From: Spirochaetota bacterium
GTDB lineage: Bacteria; Spirochaetota; UBA4802; UBA5550
Reading direction: 5' to 3'
Assembly: GCA_016933025.1 (NCBI GenBank)
Contig: JAFGBT010000011.1
Location: forward strand, 1 to 41,787
DNA: 41,787 nucleotides
In this document: in pieces, positions 32,979-41,658 of the stretch
Position numbering within the stretch: the stretch's first letter is position 1
Layout: every line of letters starts with the position of its first letter
Made by a program: the position numbers and the translations under genes
Notes under the pieces: generated by a model
Told to the model about the DNA's origin: nothing
Seen by the model: only the letters and a program-made list of their open reading frames with translations
Databases searched by the model: none

Positions 32979-35003
32979 ATGAACATACAAAAAGGCACCA
33001 TGCGATACCGGTACAGAAACCGGGAGTACACAGCGACCTTCAGGGTCGGCACCACCGCCAGGTCCCGCGGCCTGGAAATAGAGACGGTTTTGACCGACCT
33101 CGACCACGGCTGGCGCCTGAGCGTCACCCTGGTGCCGGAGGAACCGGTGCAGGTGCTCGAATTCTTCATGGAGATGAATTACCGCTTCACGCCGGACGAC
33201 CAGATATTCTGCAACGGGTTCCAGTCCTGGACCGAGAGCCGGGAATTCGGGCCAAAAGAGAAGATCAAGAAGCTGTCGACCTCGGCGCGCCGCTTCAACA
33301 TCCACTGCTTCGGCGACTACCACTTCTATCCCTATCCCGGGGGGAAGGGGAACCTCCACAGCCACACCTACTGCTACGTGAGGCAGAAGAGCGGCGACAT
33401 GACTATCGTAGGCGCGCTCCTCAAGGAGACGGGACACACCATCATCGCCTGCGGGACGAGAAAAAACAGGATGCGCATCATAAAGGACGTCGAGGGACTT
33501 GAGGTGAGCGGCAGGCACCAGCTGACGGACCTACTCCTCCTCCAGGGACCGGAAAAAGACGTGCTCCCCGCCTACTTCAAGACCCTCTGCCCCGGCCTTC
33601 AGATGAAGGAGCCGGCCACCGGCTGGACGAGCTGGTACAACTACTACACGAACATCTCCGAGGAAATCATCCTCGAAAACCTGCACGCCCTTGCGGAGAA
33701 GGGGGTGCCGATCGACTTCTTCCAGATAGACGACGGATACCAGACCGCGGTGGGCGACTGGCTCGATATCAAGCCCTCCTTTCCGAGAGGCATGAAGGCC
33801 GTTGCGGACGAGATAAGGAAAAACGGGTTCAGTCCCGGACTCTGGCTGGCTCCGTTTGTCTGCGAGGAGCGCTCGCGACTGATGCAGGAGCACCCCGACT
33901 GGCTGCTAAAAAAGGACGGGAAGCCGGTTCCCGCCGGATGGAACCCGAACTGGAGCGGCACCTTCTACGCCCTTGACGTGTACAATGACGAGTGCCTCTA
34001 TTATATCCGCGAGGTTTTCGACATGGTGCTCAACCAGTGGGGATTCGACATGGTGAAGCTCGACTTCCTGTATGCCGCCGCGATGCTGCCCGCGGCCGGG
34101 AAGACGCGCGGCACCGTCATGGCCGACGCCATGAACTTCCTCAGACGGTGCGCAGGGGAAAAAATCATCCTCTGCTGCGGCGTGCCGATGAGCGCGGCCT
34201 TCGGCCTGGCCGACTACTGCCGGGTCGGGAGCGACGTATCGCCGAAGTGGGAAGACCGCCTCCAGGCGGCAATCAACTACCGGGAGCGCGTCTCCACCGC
34301 CAATTCACTGATGAGCACGGTCGGCCGGGGCCACCTGAACGGCAGGGTCTTCCTGAACGACCCGGACGTCATTATGCTGCGCGACACGGATAACGCCATG
34401 ACCCCGGAGGAGCGCTACACCCTGTTTTTACTGAACAATATTTTCGGCGGCATCCTGTTCACCTCTGACAACATATCGACGTACGGGCCCGAGACCCTGA
34501 GAACGTACCAGTCCATGTTCCCCTTCCAGAAAAAAGAAAATATCGTCACCAGGAAAATCGGCAACATGATCAGGATAACATTCCGAATCGGGACCAATAA
34601 TTACGTGGTATACTCGAACCTATCCAGACGCAGGGCGCGGGTAAAGATGGGCGACGGCCTCTTTTTCCGGAGCAACGGCGACGCGGAGAGCAGCTTCGTT
34701 CCCGGCGGCACGGAATTCATACTGGCGCCCCATGAATCGCGCCTGTACCTGGTCGTGAGCGAGGAATTCTTCACCGTGGCCGGCACCTCCGCCCATCTCT
34801 TCCCGGGGAGCGAGATCGTATCGTGCGTGCAGAAGGGCGATACCATCTACCTCCGCCAGCACAGCCAGATGAAAAAGGAAAACATGGTCTACCTGCGGAC
34901 GCCCGCCACCGGACAGTACTACATAAACAGCACCCCCGTGCAGGCGCAGAAGGTGCGGGACAAGCTCTTCCTGCTCGCCATCGAGCTGGAGGGAAACCCG
35001 TGA
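32979..35003 (+). CDS. GH36-type alpha-galactosidase
   Basis: 674 aa. A beta-rich N-terminal domain (~1-215) precedes the (beta/alpha)8 barrel (~220-520) and a C-terminal beta domain. The barrel shows GWTSWYNYYTNI, FFQIDDGYQ, nucleophile Asp362 in MVKLDFLYAA and acid/base Asp419 in CRVGSDVSPKW. It releases terminal alpha-galactose from melibiose or raffinose-type sugars, giving the galactose used by galK. No signal peptide, so it acts on imported sugars. It begins 22 bp after galK; the ATG at 32979 is chosen over an in-frame upstream start inside galK. The stop overlaps the GH1 start (GTGA). Confidence 0.92.
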   Translation: MNIQKGTMRYRYRNREYTATFRVGTTARSRGLEIETVLTDLDHGWRLSVTLVPEEPVQVLEFFMEMNYRFTPDDQIFCNGFQSWTESREFGPKEKIKKLSTSARRFNIHCFGDYHFYPYPGGKGNLHSHTYCYVRQKSGDMTIVGALLKETGHTIIACGTRKNRMRIIKDVEGLEVSGRHQLTDLLLLQGPEKDVLPAYFKTLCPGLQMKEPATGWTSWYNYYTNISEEIILENLHALAEKGVPIDFFQIDDGYQTAVGDWLDIKPSFPRGMKAVADEIRKNGFSPGLWLAPFVCEERSRLMQEHPDWLLKKDGKPVPAGWNPNWSGTFYALDVYNDECLYYIREVFDMVLNQWGFDMVKLDFLYAAAMLPAAGKTRGTVMADAMNFLRRCAGEKIILCCGVPMSAAFGLADYCRVGSDVSPKWEDRLQAAINYRERVSTANSLMSTVGRGHLNGRVFLNDPDVIMLRDTDNAMTPEERYTLFLLNNIFGGILFTSDNISTYGPETLRTYQSMFPFQKKENIVTRKIGNMIRITFRIGTNNYVVYSNLSRRRARVKMGDGLFFRSNGDAESSFVPGGTEFILAPHESRLYLVVSEEFFTVAGTSAHLFPGSEIVSCVQKGDTIYLRQHSQMKKENMVYLRTPATGQYYINSTPVQAQKVRDKLFLLAIELEGNP

Positions 35004-36319
35004 AGCCGTTCAGCCTGCCCGCCGGTTTCAGGATAGGGACCGCGACGTCGGCCCTGCAGATCGAGGGCGGGGACACGGGCAACAGCTGGTACCGCTGGTC
35101 AAGCCGACCGGGCCGTGTTAAGGACGGGAGCGACTGCTCGGTCGCTGACGACCACTGGAACAGGGTGCCCGGGGACGTGCGGCTGATGAAGGGGCTGAAC
35201 GTCAACGCCTACCGCATGGGACTTGAATGGAGCCGCATCGAGCCGAAAGAGGGACGGTTCGACAGCGCCACGCTCGACCACTACCGCGATGAGATACTCC
35301 GCCTGAAAAAGGCGGGCATCGAACCGATGGTGACGCTCCACCATTTCTCCAACCCGCTCTGGATGGAGGACTCGGGCGGATGGGCCGACGGCAGCGCGGT
35401 CGGCCGGTTCGAGCGCTACACCGAGGCGGTGGTCCGCCACCTGGGCGACCTGGTCTCCACGTGGGTAACCATCAACGAGCCGAACGTCTACCTCCTGTTC
35501 GGGCACGTCACCGGCTACTGGCCGCCGGGCGAAACGAGCATCGCGCGGTATATCCGCGGAGCGCGCGTCATGATCCGCGCCCACATCGCCGCGTACCGGA
35601 AAATCCACGCGGTCAGGATCAAGATGGGGCTCTGGGACACCATGGCCGGTGCGGCGCATCACCTTCGCGTGTTCGACCCGAAGCGCGGCACGCGGGCGGA
35701 GCGGCTCGCCTGCTTTCTTCAAGACAGGCTCTTCCACGAGATCTTCGTCACCGGGATGTCCGAGGGGAGGTACATCCCGCCCATTGGCGCGGGATACCCG
35801 ATGGGGCGCGGGGCCTGCCAGGATTTCCTCGGCGTCAACTACTACACGCGCGAAATGGTATCGTTCAACATCCTCAAGCCGGGACAGATGTTCGGCGACA
35901 TCGCCACGCGGGAAGGAGCGCCGGTGAACGACGTGGGATGGGAAATTTACCCGGAGGGCCTCTACCGCTTCTGCCAGAAGTACTACCGGCGCTTCGGCAT
36001 GCCGATATATATCACCGAAAACGGCACGGCCGACGCAGGGGACAGCTTCAGGGCGCGATACATCTACGACCACCTCTTGCAGGTGAGGCGCCTCATCGAC
36101 GACGGCGTCGATGTCAGGGGCTACTACCACTGGTCGCTCATGGACAACTTCGAGTGGGCCGAGGGATACGAGCCGAGGTTCGGACTGGTGGCGGTGGATT
36201 ACAAGAACCAGAAGCGCGCGGTGCGGAAGAGCGGAAAATTCTACGCCGAGATCTGCAAGCGCATGGGCGTCACCGCCCCCATGATCCGGAAATACCTCTC
36301 AACATCCAGGCCCAAATAG
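35000..36319 (+). CDS. GH1 beta-glycosidase (beta-glucosidase/galactosidase)
   Basis: 439 aa, full-length GH1 barrel. Acid/base Glu160 is in VTINEPNVY and nucleophile Glu340 in YITENGTAD. FRIGTATSALQIEGG at the start and the DNFEWAEGYEPRFGL aglycone region near the end are typical. It hydrolyses beta-glucosides or beta-galactosides in the cytoplasm; the sugar preference cannot be read directly. The GTG start at 35000 has GGAGGGAAA upstream and overlaps the GH36 stop by 4 bp. Together the operon handles alpha- and beta-galactosides. Confidence 0.94.
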   Translation: MKPFSLPAGFRIGTATSALQIEGGDTGNSWYRWSSRPGRVKDGSDCSVADDHWNRVPGDVRLMKGLNVNAYRMGLEWSRIEPKEGRFDSATLDHYRDEILRLKKAGIEPMVTLHHFSNPLWMEDSGGWADGSAVGRFERYTEAVVRHLGDLVSTWVTINEPNVYLLFGHVTGYWPPGETSIARYIRGARVMIRAHIAAYRKIHAVRIKMGLWDTMAGAAHHLRVFDPKRGTRAERLACFLQDRLFHEIFVTGMSEGRYIPPIGAGYPMGRGACQDFLGVNYYTREMVSFNILKPGQMFGDIATREGAPVNDVGWEIYPEGLYRFCQKYYRRFGMPIYITENGTADAGDSFRARYIYDHLLQVRRLIDDGVDVRGYYHWSLMDNFEWAEGYEPRFGLVAVDYKNQKRAVRKSGKFYAEICKRMGVTAPMIRKYLSTSRPK

Positions 36320-36348
36320 AAAAGGGAAATCGTGCATGATAGCGGGCG

Positions 36349-36807
36349 TCAGGCCTGCCCCTTCCTTCTCTCGCATTCCTCCCTGATCATGGCGAGAAAA
36401 TCATCCAGCACCCTGCCGGACAGGAAATCGACGATCTGCTGAGGCACCAGCATGCCGAAGTCGACCCTGAGGCTGAAGACGAGGAGCGTGCGGTCGGGCG
36501 AGAGCTCCCTGAAATGGTAATGGCCGCCCGCCGACTGGATGTCGCCGCCGCCGGACCCGAACCGGAGCCTCCGGTCGGCGTCGTCGTACTCATAGTTGAG
36601 GATGATCTGCATGTTCTTCTTGATGAGCAGATCGAAGGTGAAGAGCACGCGCGACGGGCGTCCCTCGGGGTCCGCCGCCTTGATGTCCATTGTCTTAATG
36701 TGCTTGAACCACGACATGTACCCTTTGATGTCGCACACCACCGCGTAGCAGTGGTCGGGACCGGCGTCGATCTCCACTGAGCGGGTCAGTTCCTGTATTT
36801 TTTTCAT
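36349..36807 (-). CDS. SRPBCC (START-like) family protein
   Basis: 152 aa. It starts IQELTRSVEIDAGPDHCYAVVCDIKGYMSWFKHIKTMDI, the usual first strand, helices and Trp of SRPBCC polyketide-cyclase/CoQ-binding proteins, and ends with a long helix (IVDFLSGRVLDDFLAMIREE). These domains bind hydrophobic ligands; no ligand can be assigned. It follows the MFS gene by 2 bp, so it is co-transcribed with it. Confidence 0.88.
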   Translation of the reverse strand: MKKIQELTRSVEIDAGPDHCYAVVCDIKGYMSWFKHIKTMDIKAADPEGRPSRVLFTFDLLIKKNMQIILNYEYDDADRRLRFGSGGGDIQSAGGHYHFRELSPDRTLLVFSLRVDFGMLVPQQIVDFLSGRVLDDFLAMIREECERRKGQA

Positions 36808-36809
36808 GT

Positions 36810-38153
36810 CTAAGCCTCCGGCCTCGTCATCGTGCCGGCGCGCTTCGTCATGGTTTCATTGAGCGCGGCCTCGTCCCTGGGAAACGTCCATATCATGACC
36901 AGGAGGACGAGCCCGCAGGCCACCCAGAAGAGGTTGGCGATATTGAAGGCCCACAGCCTCCCGAACCGCACGATGAAGAAGCTGATGATGACCGGACCGA
37001 AGCCCTTGCCCAGGTTGTCGGTCAGGTTGAAGAGCGAGAATATGGAGCCGCGCGTCTCGGGCGTATTCACGTTCAGGAGCATGGCCTTGACGTTTGGCCC
37101 GGTCACCGAGACCAGAAACCCGGTGATGAAGCCGAGGCCCAGGGGCACGGCGATGTTCTGGTCCGCCGGGCCCACGCTCCCGGGATAATTGAGGAGGAAC
37201 GCCATCGGGACAATGCCCGCGAGCGTCGATCCGCCGCAGAGGAGCGGCAAGAATTTCGGGTTGACGTTGTACACCCGGTTCCCTATCAGGCCGCCGATAA
37301 AGCCCCCCAGTATGGCGGCCGCGCCGATCAGCATCACGATCAGGGTCGCCGCCTCAACGCTGTAGCCCTTGTCCTGGGAATAGAAATCGTTAAGATAAAT
37401 GAAAAAGACGCCCCAGGGCACGGTCCCCGGGATCCCCTGGAGAAACACGAGGATGTTGCTCCTGATTCTGAACAGGTCCAGGTACTCCTTCCAGTTGATC
37501 CTGCCGGTATAGACTGCGCCCCGCTCTATAAGCTCCTTCAGGCTCTCCTCGGTAACGCCCCGCGCCGGCTCCCTCACCGTGAAGAGCATCAAGGCGCAGA
37601 GGAAAAAATTCGGCACCGCGACTATGATAAAGGGAAGGCGCCACCCGTATTCCGGCCCCACGAAGCCCGCCAGGAGCTGTCCGCCGGCGATGCCGAGGCC
37701 CTCGGCGAGCGCGATCCATGCCGTGGCCGAGGCCCTGTTGCCGTGCGAGAAATAGTCGCCGATCATTGAATAGGTGAGCGGGATGGCGCCGCCGATCCCA
37801 ATGCCGGTCAGGGCCCGAAGCCAGAAGAGCTGTTCGTAGCTCCGAGCGAACCCGGTGAGCAGACAGGGAATCTCGCCAATAATGACGACGGCGATGAAAA
37901 GCTTTTTCCTCGGCACCAGGTCGGCGAGGTAGCCGATGCCGAGCGTTATAAGGCTGCCGAGCACCCAGAACACGGCTGAGATGTTCCCGCCCAGCATAAC
38001 ATCACGCTGGACGTCGTCGAGTCCGAGATCTCGGGCGATCTGGGTAAGGTTGGGCGCCATGAGGTTCTGGTCCGCGAACAGGAACAGGTTCATGAGCGCC
38101 AGCAGAATCACGGCATATAATTCTCGCCCGGCGAACCGGGCTCTCTCTTCCAT
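36810..38153 (-). CDS. MFS transporter, spinster-like
   Basis: 447 aa, twelve predicted membrane helices. The MFS A-motif is visible after helix 2 (GYLADLVPRKKLF), and WLRALTGIGIGGAIPLTYSMIGDYF resembles spinster-type carriers. The C-terminal half has GGFIGGLIGNRVYNVNPK, the repeat of the A-motif. The substrate is unknown; being close to glycosidase genes suggests a sugar or sugar-linked lipid, but the direction of transcription differs from the galK operon. GGAGGT lies 6 nt before the ATG at 38153. It heads a two-gene unit with the SRPBCC protein. Confidence 0.9.
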   Translation of the reverse strand: MEERARFAGRELYAVILLALMNLFLFADQNLMAPNLTQIARDLGLDDVQRDVMLGGNISAVFWVLGSLITLGIGYLADLVPRKKLFIAVVIIGEIPCLLTGFARSYEQLFWLRALTGIGIGGAIPLTYSMIGDYFSHGNRASATAWIALAEGLGIAGGQLLAGFVGPEYGWRLPFIIVAVPNFFLCALMLFTVREPARGVTEESLKELIERGAVYTGRINWKEYLDLFRIRSNILVFLQGIPGTVPWGVFFIYLNDFYSQDKGYSVEAATLIVMLIGAAAILGGFIGGLIGNRVYNVNPKFLPLLCGGSTLAGIVPMAFLLNYPGSVGPADQNIAVPLGLGFITGFLVSVTGPNVKAMLLNVNTPETRGSIFSLFNLTDNLGKGFGPVIISFFIVRFGRLWAFNIANLFWVACGLVLLVMIWTFPRDEAALNETMTKRAGTMTRPEA

Positions 38154-38280
38154 CGGGCACCTCCGCGTGCGCGTGAAGTATAATGGCATGGCCGCGGACC
38201 GGTGTCAATTATTTATGCTCGACTCCAATTCGGAAAAGTCCAGGGCCGCGATACGCCCGCGGCCCTTGCAGTATCCCATT

Positions 38281-38841
38281 TTAGAAAGTATATGTAAGTC
38301 CCGCTTTTATCACATTATCATTTGCATTCGGGTTAACAGCAAATGAAAGACAGGGAGCGATAGACCCGGCGGAATAAAACTTCTCCCGCATCCTATCATT
38401 GTATTTATTCGTAAATACGATAGCTGCTATCCAGTCGTAGATCCATGCCGCACCGAAGATACTTGCACCGACGATAACCAGGGTCATATTATTTGTGAAT
38501 ACACCACCCATATAACAGCCAAAAGATGCGAACCCCACGAGCATGGTGGGAACGGCCGATGCGTACATCTGGGCGTAATACTGCCCGCTCCCCAGGAAGG
38601 GAGTGAACATGCCGATGAAAAATGACATTGCCCATGCGCCGACCGGCGACTTCATGGACGACTGCAGGAGAAGTTCGTCTCTCATTTTCTCTCTTTCGGT
38701 TTTGTCCTGTTCGACCTTGTTCTGGGCAATGAATACCCCGCCCGGTTGCTTCATGACATTGTCAATTTCATGAGCCGATACCTGGCAATAGGATGCGACC
38801 ACCAGTGTTATAATTATGGTAAAAAACAGAAATCTAAACAT
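38281..38841 (-). CDS. Small membrane protein resembling spirochaetal P13
   Basis: 186 aa. A signal peptide (FRFLFFTIIITLVVASYCQVSA) is followed by a short polar region and then three hydrophobic segments (~67-85, 88-107, 115-140). The order GMFTPFLGSGQYYAQMY, IYDWIAAIVFTNKYNDRMRE and the C-terminal short strands resembles Borrelia P13, an outer-membrane channel family, and also the DUF5683-type fold; I cannot choose firmly. GGAGG lies 5 nt upstream of the ATG at 38841. It is transcribed alone between the MFS unit and the GH13 gene. Confidence 0.65.
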   Translation of the reverse strand: MFRFLFFTIIITLVVASYCQVSAHEIDNVMKQPGGVFIAQNKVEQDKTEREKMRDELLLQSSMKSPVGAWAMSFFIGMFTPFLGSGQYYAQMYASAVPTMLVGFASFGCYMGGVFTNNMTLVIVGASIFGAAWIYDWIAAIVFTNKYNDRMREKFYSAGSIAPCLSFAVNPNANDNVIKAGLTYTF

Positions 38842-38965
38842 TGCAACCTCCATAGGTTTGTAAATTCATTATAATATAGTGTCTCCAGTGGTGAAAAAAG
38901 GACAAGAAAAAAATTGAACGCCGTCAAAAAAAGGGGATTGTCCAACAAGCGTGTATGTATTCTGA

Positions 38966-40579
38966 TCAACTAAAAATGGCCGCGCCATACGGCGGCAGGT
39001 CAAGACATTTCCCGGCGGAACTGATCAGCGGCGATGGTTCGGTACTAAAAACAATTCTTCCTTCCACGCTTTCAGGCAGCGGCAGGTAATATGCCGCCCC
39101 CGAAAAATTAATGGCCACAAAAATCCTCTCCCCGCCCTCCTCTCGGCTAAACGACAGGACCTCCGGGTCGCTGCCGTGCAATTTAAGCGACCCGCTCCTG
39201 AGGGCCGGCCGCTCTTTCCTGAGCGAAATAAGGGCACGATAAAAATTGAGCAGGGAATCCGGGTCCTTTATCTGCGCCTCGACGTTGACCTCCCGATAGT
39301 TATCGGTGACCGGAAGCCACGGCTCCGCAGGCGAAAACCCAGCATGGGGGCCGTCCGACCACTGCATGGGAGTCCGCTCCCGGTCTCTGCCCGGATGAAA
39401 GGGCCAGTACTTCAGCCCGAGCGGGTCCCGCATCTGCCTTCGGCCTATCCGTCCGTTCATCATGCCGATCTCGTCGCCATAATAGAGGAACGGCGTGCCG
39501 CGCGCGGCCAGCAGAAGCGCCGCCAGCGCCTTCGCCTTCATCATGCCGTCCCTCCCCCTGCACCACCGGCTTGCCATGCGCGGCTGGTCATGGTTGCCCA
39601 TCACCAGGCAGGACCATCCCTCGTCAGGGACGGCGGCGTACCAGTTTGACAGGCATTCGCGGAACCGGGCCGCTCCGTATTTCGAGAAGATAAGGGAAAA
39701 GTCGAAGGCGAGGTGGAGTTCGTCCGTGCCGTCGCCAAGATAGCGCGCCGACTGCACCGGATCGCCCGGCGACTCGGTATATGTTTCGCCTACCGCCATC
39801 CTGCCGTCGTATTCATCAAGCACCGTGCGGAACTCCCGGAGCACGCCATGGACCTCCGGGCGGTTCTGGTCGTAGACGTGGTTTTGCAGATCGTAGGGCC
39901 GCGGCGCGTTCGGGCCCCAGCCGGGAGGGTTGTCCCTGAACCGCTCGTCCTTGACGAACCAGACCACGGCGTCGAGCCTGAAGCCGTCCACGCCCCGGTC
40001 GAGCCAGTACCGGACCTCGCCGAACACGGCCTCGCGGAGCTCGGGGTTCCGCCAGTTGAGGTCCGGCTGTTCTTTAAGGAAAGAATGATGGTAGTACTGC
40101 TCCGTGGCCCCGTCCCATTCCCACGACCTTCCGCCGAAGACCGCCCTCCAGTTGTTCGGCGGCCCGCCCTTCCTGCCGTCGCGCCAGATGTACCAGTCGC
40201 GCTTCGGGTTGCCGCGCGACGACCGGGACTCTATGAACCAGGGATGGAGGTGGGAGGTGTGGTTGATCACCAGGTCCATCACGATCTTTATGCCGCGGAC
40301 GTGCGCCTCGCGGATGAGGACGTCGAAATCCTCATTGGAGCCGAAGATCGGGTCGATGCCCCGGTAGTCGGCGATATCGTAGCCGAAATCGAGCATCGGC
40401 GAGGTATTGACCGGCGAGAGCCATACAGCGTCCACGCCGAGCCACGACAGATAGTCGAGCTTCGCCGTTATGCCAGGAATGTCGCCGACCCCATCGCCGT
40501 TCGTATCGTAAAAACTGCGCGGATAGATCTGGTATATGACGCCGTGCTTCCACCAGATGTGATCGTTGCTGCCGCCCAT
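38966..40579 (-). CDS. GH13 alpha-glucosidase
   Basis: 537 aa, complete alpha-amylase-type barrel. The catalytic residues are Asp203 (GFRLDAVVWF), Glu265 (AVGETYTE) and Asp331 (MGNHDQPRM). QIYPRSFYDTNGDGVGDIPG at the N-terminus with the calcium-site-like DTNGDG is typical of oligo-1,6-glucosidase/alpha-glucosidase enzymes, and no signal peptide is present. It cleaves short alpha-glucosides. The coding sequence contains ACCGATAACTATCGG on its sense strand (39293-39307), the core of the intergenic repeat just upstream. The start codon lies right at the edge of that repeat, which supplies the only G-rich sequence before it. Confidence 0.95.
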   Translation of the reverse strand: MGGSNDHIWWKHGVIYQIYPRSFYDTNGDGVGDIPGITAKLDYLSWLGVDAVWLSPVNTSPMLDFGYDIADYRGIDPIFGSNEDFDVLIREAHVRGIKIVMDLVINHTSHLHPWFIESRSSRGNPKRDWYIWRDGRKGGPPNNWRAVFGGRSWEWDGATEQYYHHSFLKEQPDLNWRNPELREAVFGEVRYWLDRGVDGFRLDAVVWFVKDERFRDNPPGWGPNAPRPYDLQNHVYDQNRPEVHGVLREFRTVLDEYDGRMAVGETYTESPGDPVQSARYLGDGTDELHLAFDFSLIFSKYGAARFRECLSNWYAAVPDEGWSCLVMGNHDQPRMASRWCRGRDGMMKAKALAALLLAARGTPFLYYGDEIGMMNGRIGRRQMRDPLGLKYWPFHPGRDRERTPMQWSDGPHAGFSPAEPWLPVTDNYREVNVEAQIKDPDSLLNFYRALISLRKERPALRSGSLKLHGSDPEVLSFSREEGGERIFVAINFSGAAYYLPLPESVEGRIVFSTEPSPLISSAGKCLDLPPYGAAIFS

Positions 40580-40582
40580 GTT

Positions 40583-40652
40583 GCTCTGACCCCCATTGGT
40601 TTCTCTGACCCCGGGTTACCGATAACTATCGGCCAGGCTTTACTCTGACCCC
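40583..40652. repeat. CTCTGACCCC / ACCGATAACTATCGG repeat, copy A
   Basis: Three CTCTGACCCC motifs (40584, 40603, 40643) surround one palindromic ACCGATAACTATCGG (40618-40632). The block lies immediately upstream of the GH13 start and between it and the CBS gene. Compare copy B at 41539-41612. Confidence 0.8.
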
Positions 40653-40761
40653 GCCACACGATCATGCATTATGCATTATACAAGTATCATAGTAACCCCG
40701 TAACTCAGAAAAGTAAAGATATTCTCGGAACCGCAGGCGGAAAAAACAGGGTACGGTTCAC

Positions 40762-40779
40762 CGAGCCGCACCCGGCTCG
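40762..40779. other. CGAGCCG/CGGCTCG hairpin upstream of CBS gene
   Basis: A perfect 7-bp stem with a CACC loop (40762-40779). No T-tract follows. Its role is unknown. Confidence 0.35.
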
Positions 40780-40797
40780 CCGCGGCGTGAAATATAG

Positions 40798-40825
40798 TTG
40801 AAATATCGCGCGTGTGATACATACT
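40798..40825 (+). promoter_or_regulatory. Probable promoter of CBS-domain gene
   Basis: TTGAAA (40798-40803), 16-bp spacer, CATACT (40820-40825), 30 bp before the ATG at 40855. Confidence 0.45.
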
Positions 40826-40854
40826 GCGAGGATAAAACGAAAAAGGAGGCGCCC

Positions 40855-41493
40855 ATGTTCCACCTTTTCACCATTGACGGCAAGCAGGCAGACCTTCCCC
40901 TTGAAACCATCAACCGGAACCCGAGGGTCGGCAGGGTCAACAAAAAATACCGGCCCAGGAAACAGGTCGAGATCGACGTGCACGAAAGGGAGGAACGGGC
41001 CCCGGGAGAGGGAGTCGATAACCGCTACGTCAAAGAGGCGTACCGGGAGGCCGGGCGCACGGAAGATATCCGCGAGCGAGTGTACCACGCGTCCGAGATA
41101 ATGAGCTCGCCGGTCATCACCATAGACCCGGAGAAGACGGCCGCGGAGGCGTGGCGCATGTTCAACGAGCACGGCTGCCGGCACATGCCGGTGGTTACGG
41201 GCGAAGGAAAAATAGCCGGCATTCTGTCCGAGCGCGACCTGTTGAAGAGACTGGTGGAGCGCGGCGGCGGGGCCGAGGAGGCCCGCGACATTCTGGTACG
41301 CGATATCATGTCAGCCGAGGTCATCGCCACGGGTCCTCAGACGGACATCAGGCGGGTCGCCCGCGCCATGCTGGAACAGCATCTGGGCCTCATGCCCATC
41401 GTCGGCGAACGCGGCGAGCTCGCAGGCGCGGTGACCAGGAGCGACATTCTCCACGCCATCATCCATCATCCCGGATTCAGCCTGTGGGCGTAG
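40855..41493 (+). CDS. Double CBS-domain protein
   Basis: 212 aa. A ~75-residue N-terminal region (HLFTIDGKQADLPLETINRN, basic and charged) precedes two CBS domains (~85-140 and ~150-205). The CBS pattern is clear in SEIMSSPVITIDPEKTAAEA, GCRHMPVV, GILSERDLLKRL and DIMSAEVIATGP, LGLMPIV, GAVTRSDILHAI. Such pairs bind adenosyl nucleotides and act as energy or ligand sensors. GGAGG lies 6 nt before the ATG at 40855; the frame to 40798 begins in the promoter. Repeat blocks flank it on both sides. Confidence 0.9.
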   Translation: MFHLFTIDGKQADLPLETINRNPRVGRVNKKYRPRKQVEIDVHEREERAPGEGVDNRYVKEAYREAGRTEDIRERVYHASEIMSSPVITIDPEKTAAEAWRMFNEHGCRHMPVVTGEGKIAGILSERDLLKRLVERGGGAEEARDILVRDIMSAEVIATGPQTDIRRVARAMLEQHLGLMPIVGERGELAGAVTRSDILHAIIHHPGFSLWA

Positions 41494-41538
41494 CGACAAT
41501 GGCGAGCGTTCCCCGTCTTATCGGTATTCAGGCATGTT

Positions 41539-41612
41539 ACTCTGACCCCCAGGTGACCGATAACTATCGGTCAGGACTTACTCTGACCCCCGGACTACCG
41601 ATAACTATCGGT
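41539..41612. repeat. CTCTGACCCC / ACCGATAACTATCGG repeat, copy B
   Basis: ACTCTGACCCC is followed by the perfect palindrome GACCGATA-AC-TATCGGTC (41555-41572), then ACTCTGACCCC again (from 41580) and a second ACCGATAACTATCGGT (41597-41612). The unit is about 42 bp repeated twice. Confidence 0.82.
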
Positions 41613-41658
41613 CAAAATCAATATAAAACAATATTCCAACGCCCTCACCCCCTGGGGA

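Noticed and set aside
35099..36130. 343-codon minus-strand frame
   Set aside because: Mirror frame of the GH1 gene.
40583..41612. CRISPR-like array around the CBS gene
   Set aside because: Repeats are few, irregularly spaced and separated by a gene; there are no unique equal-length spacers and no cas genes.
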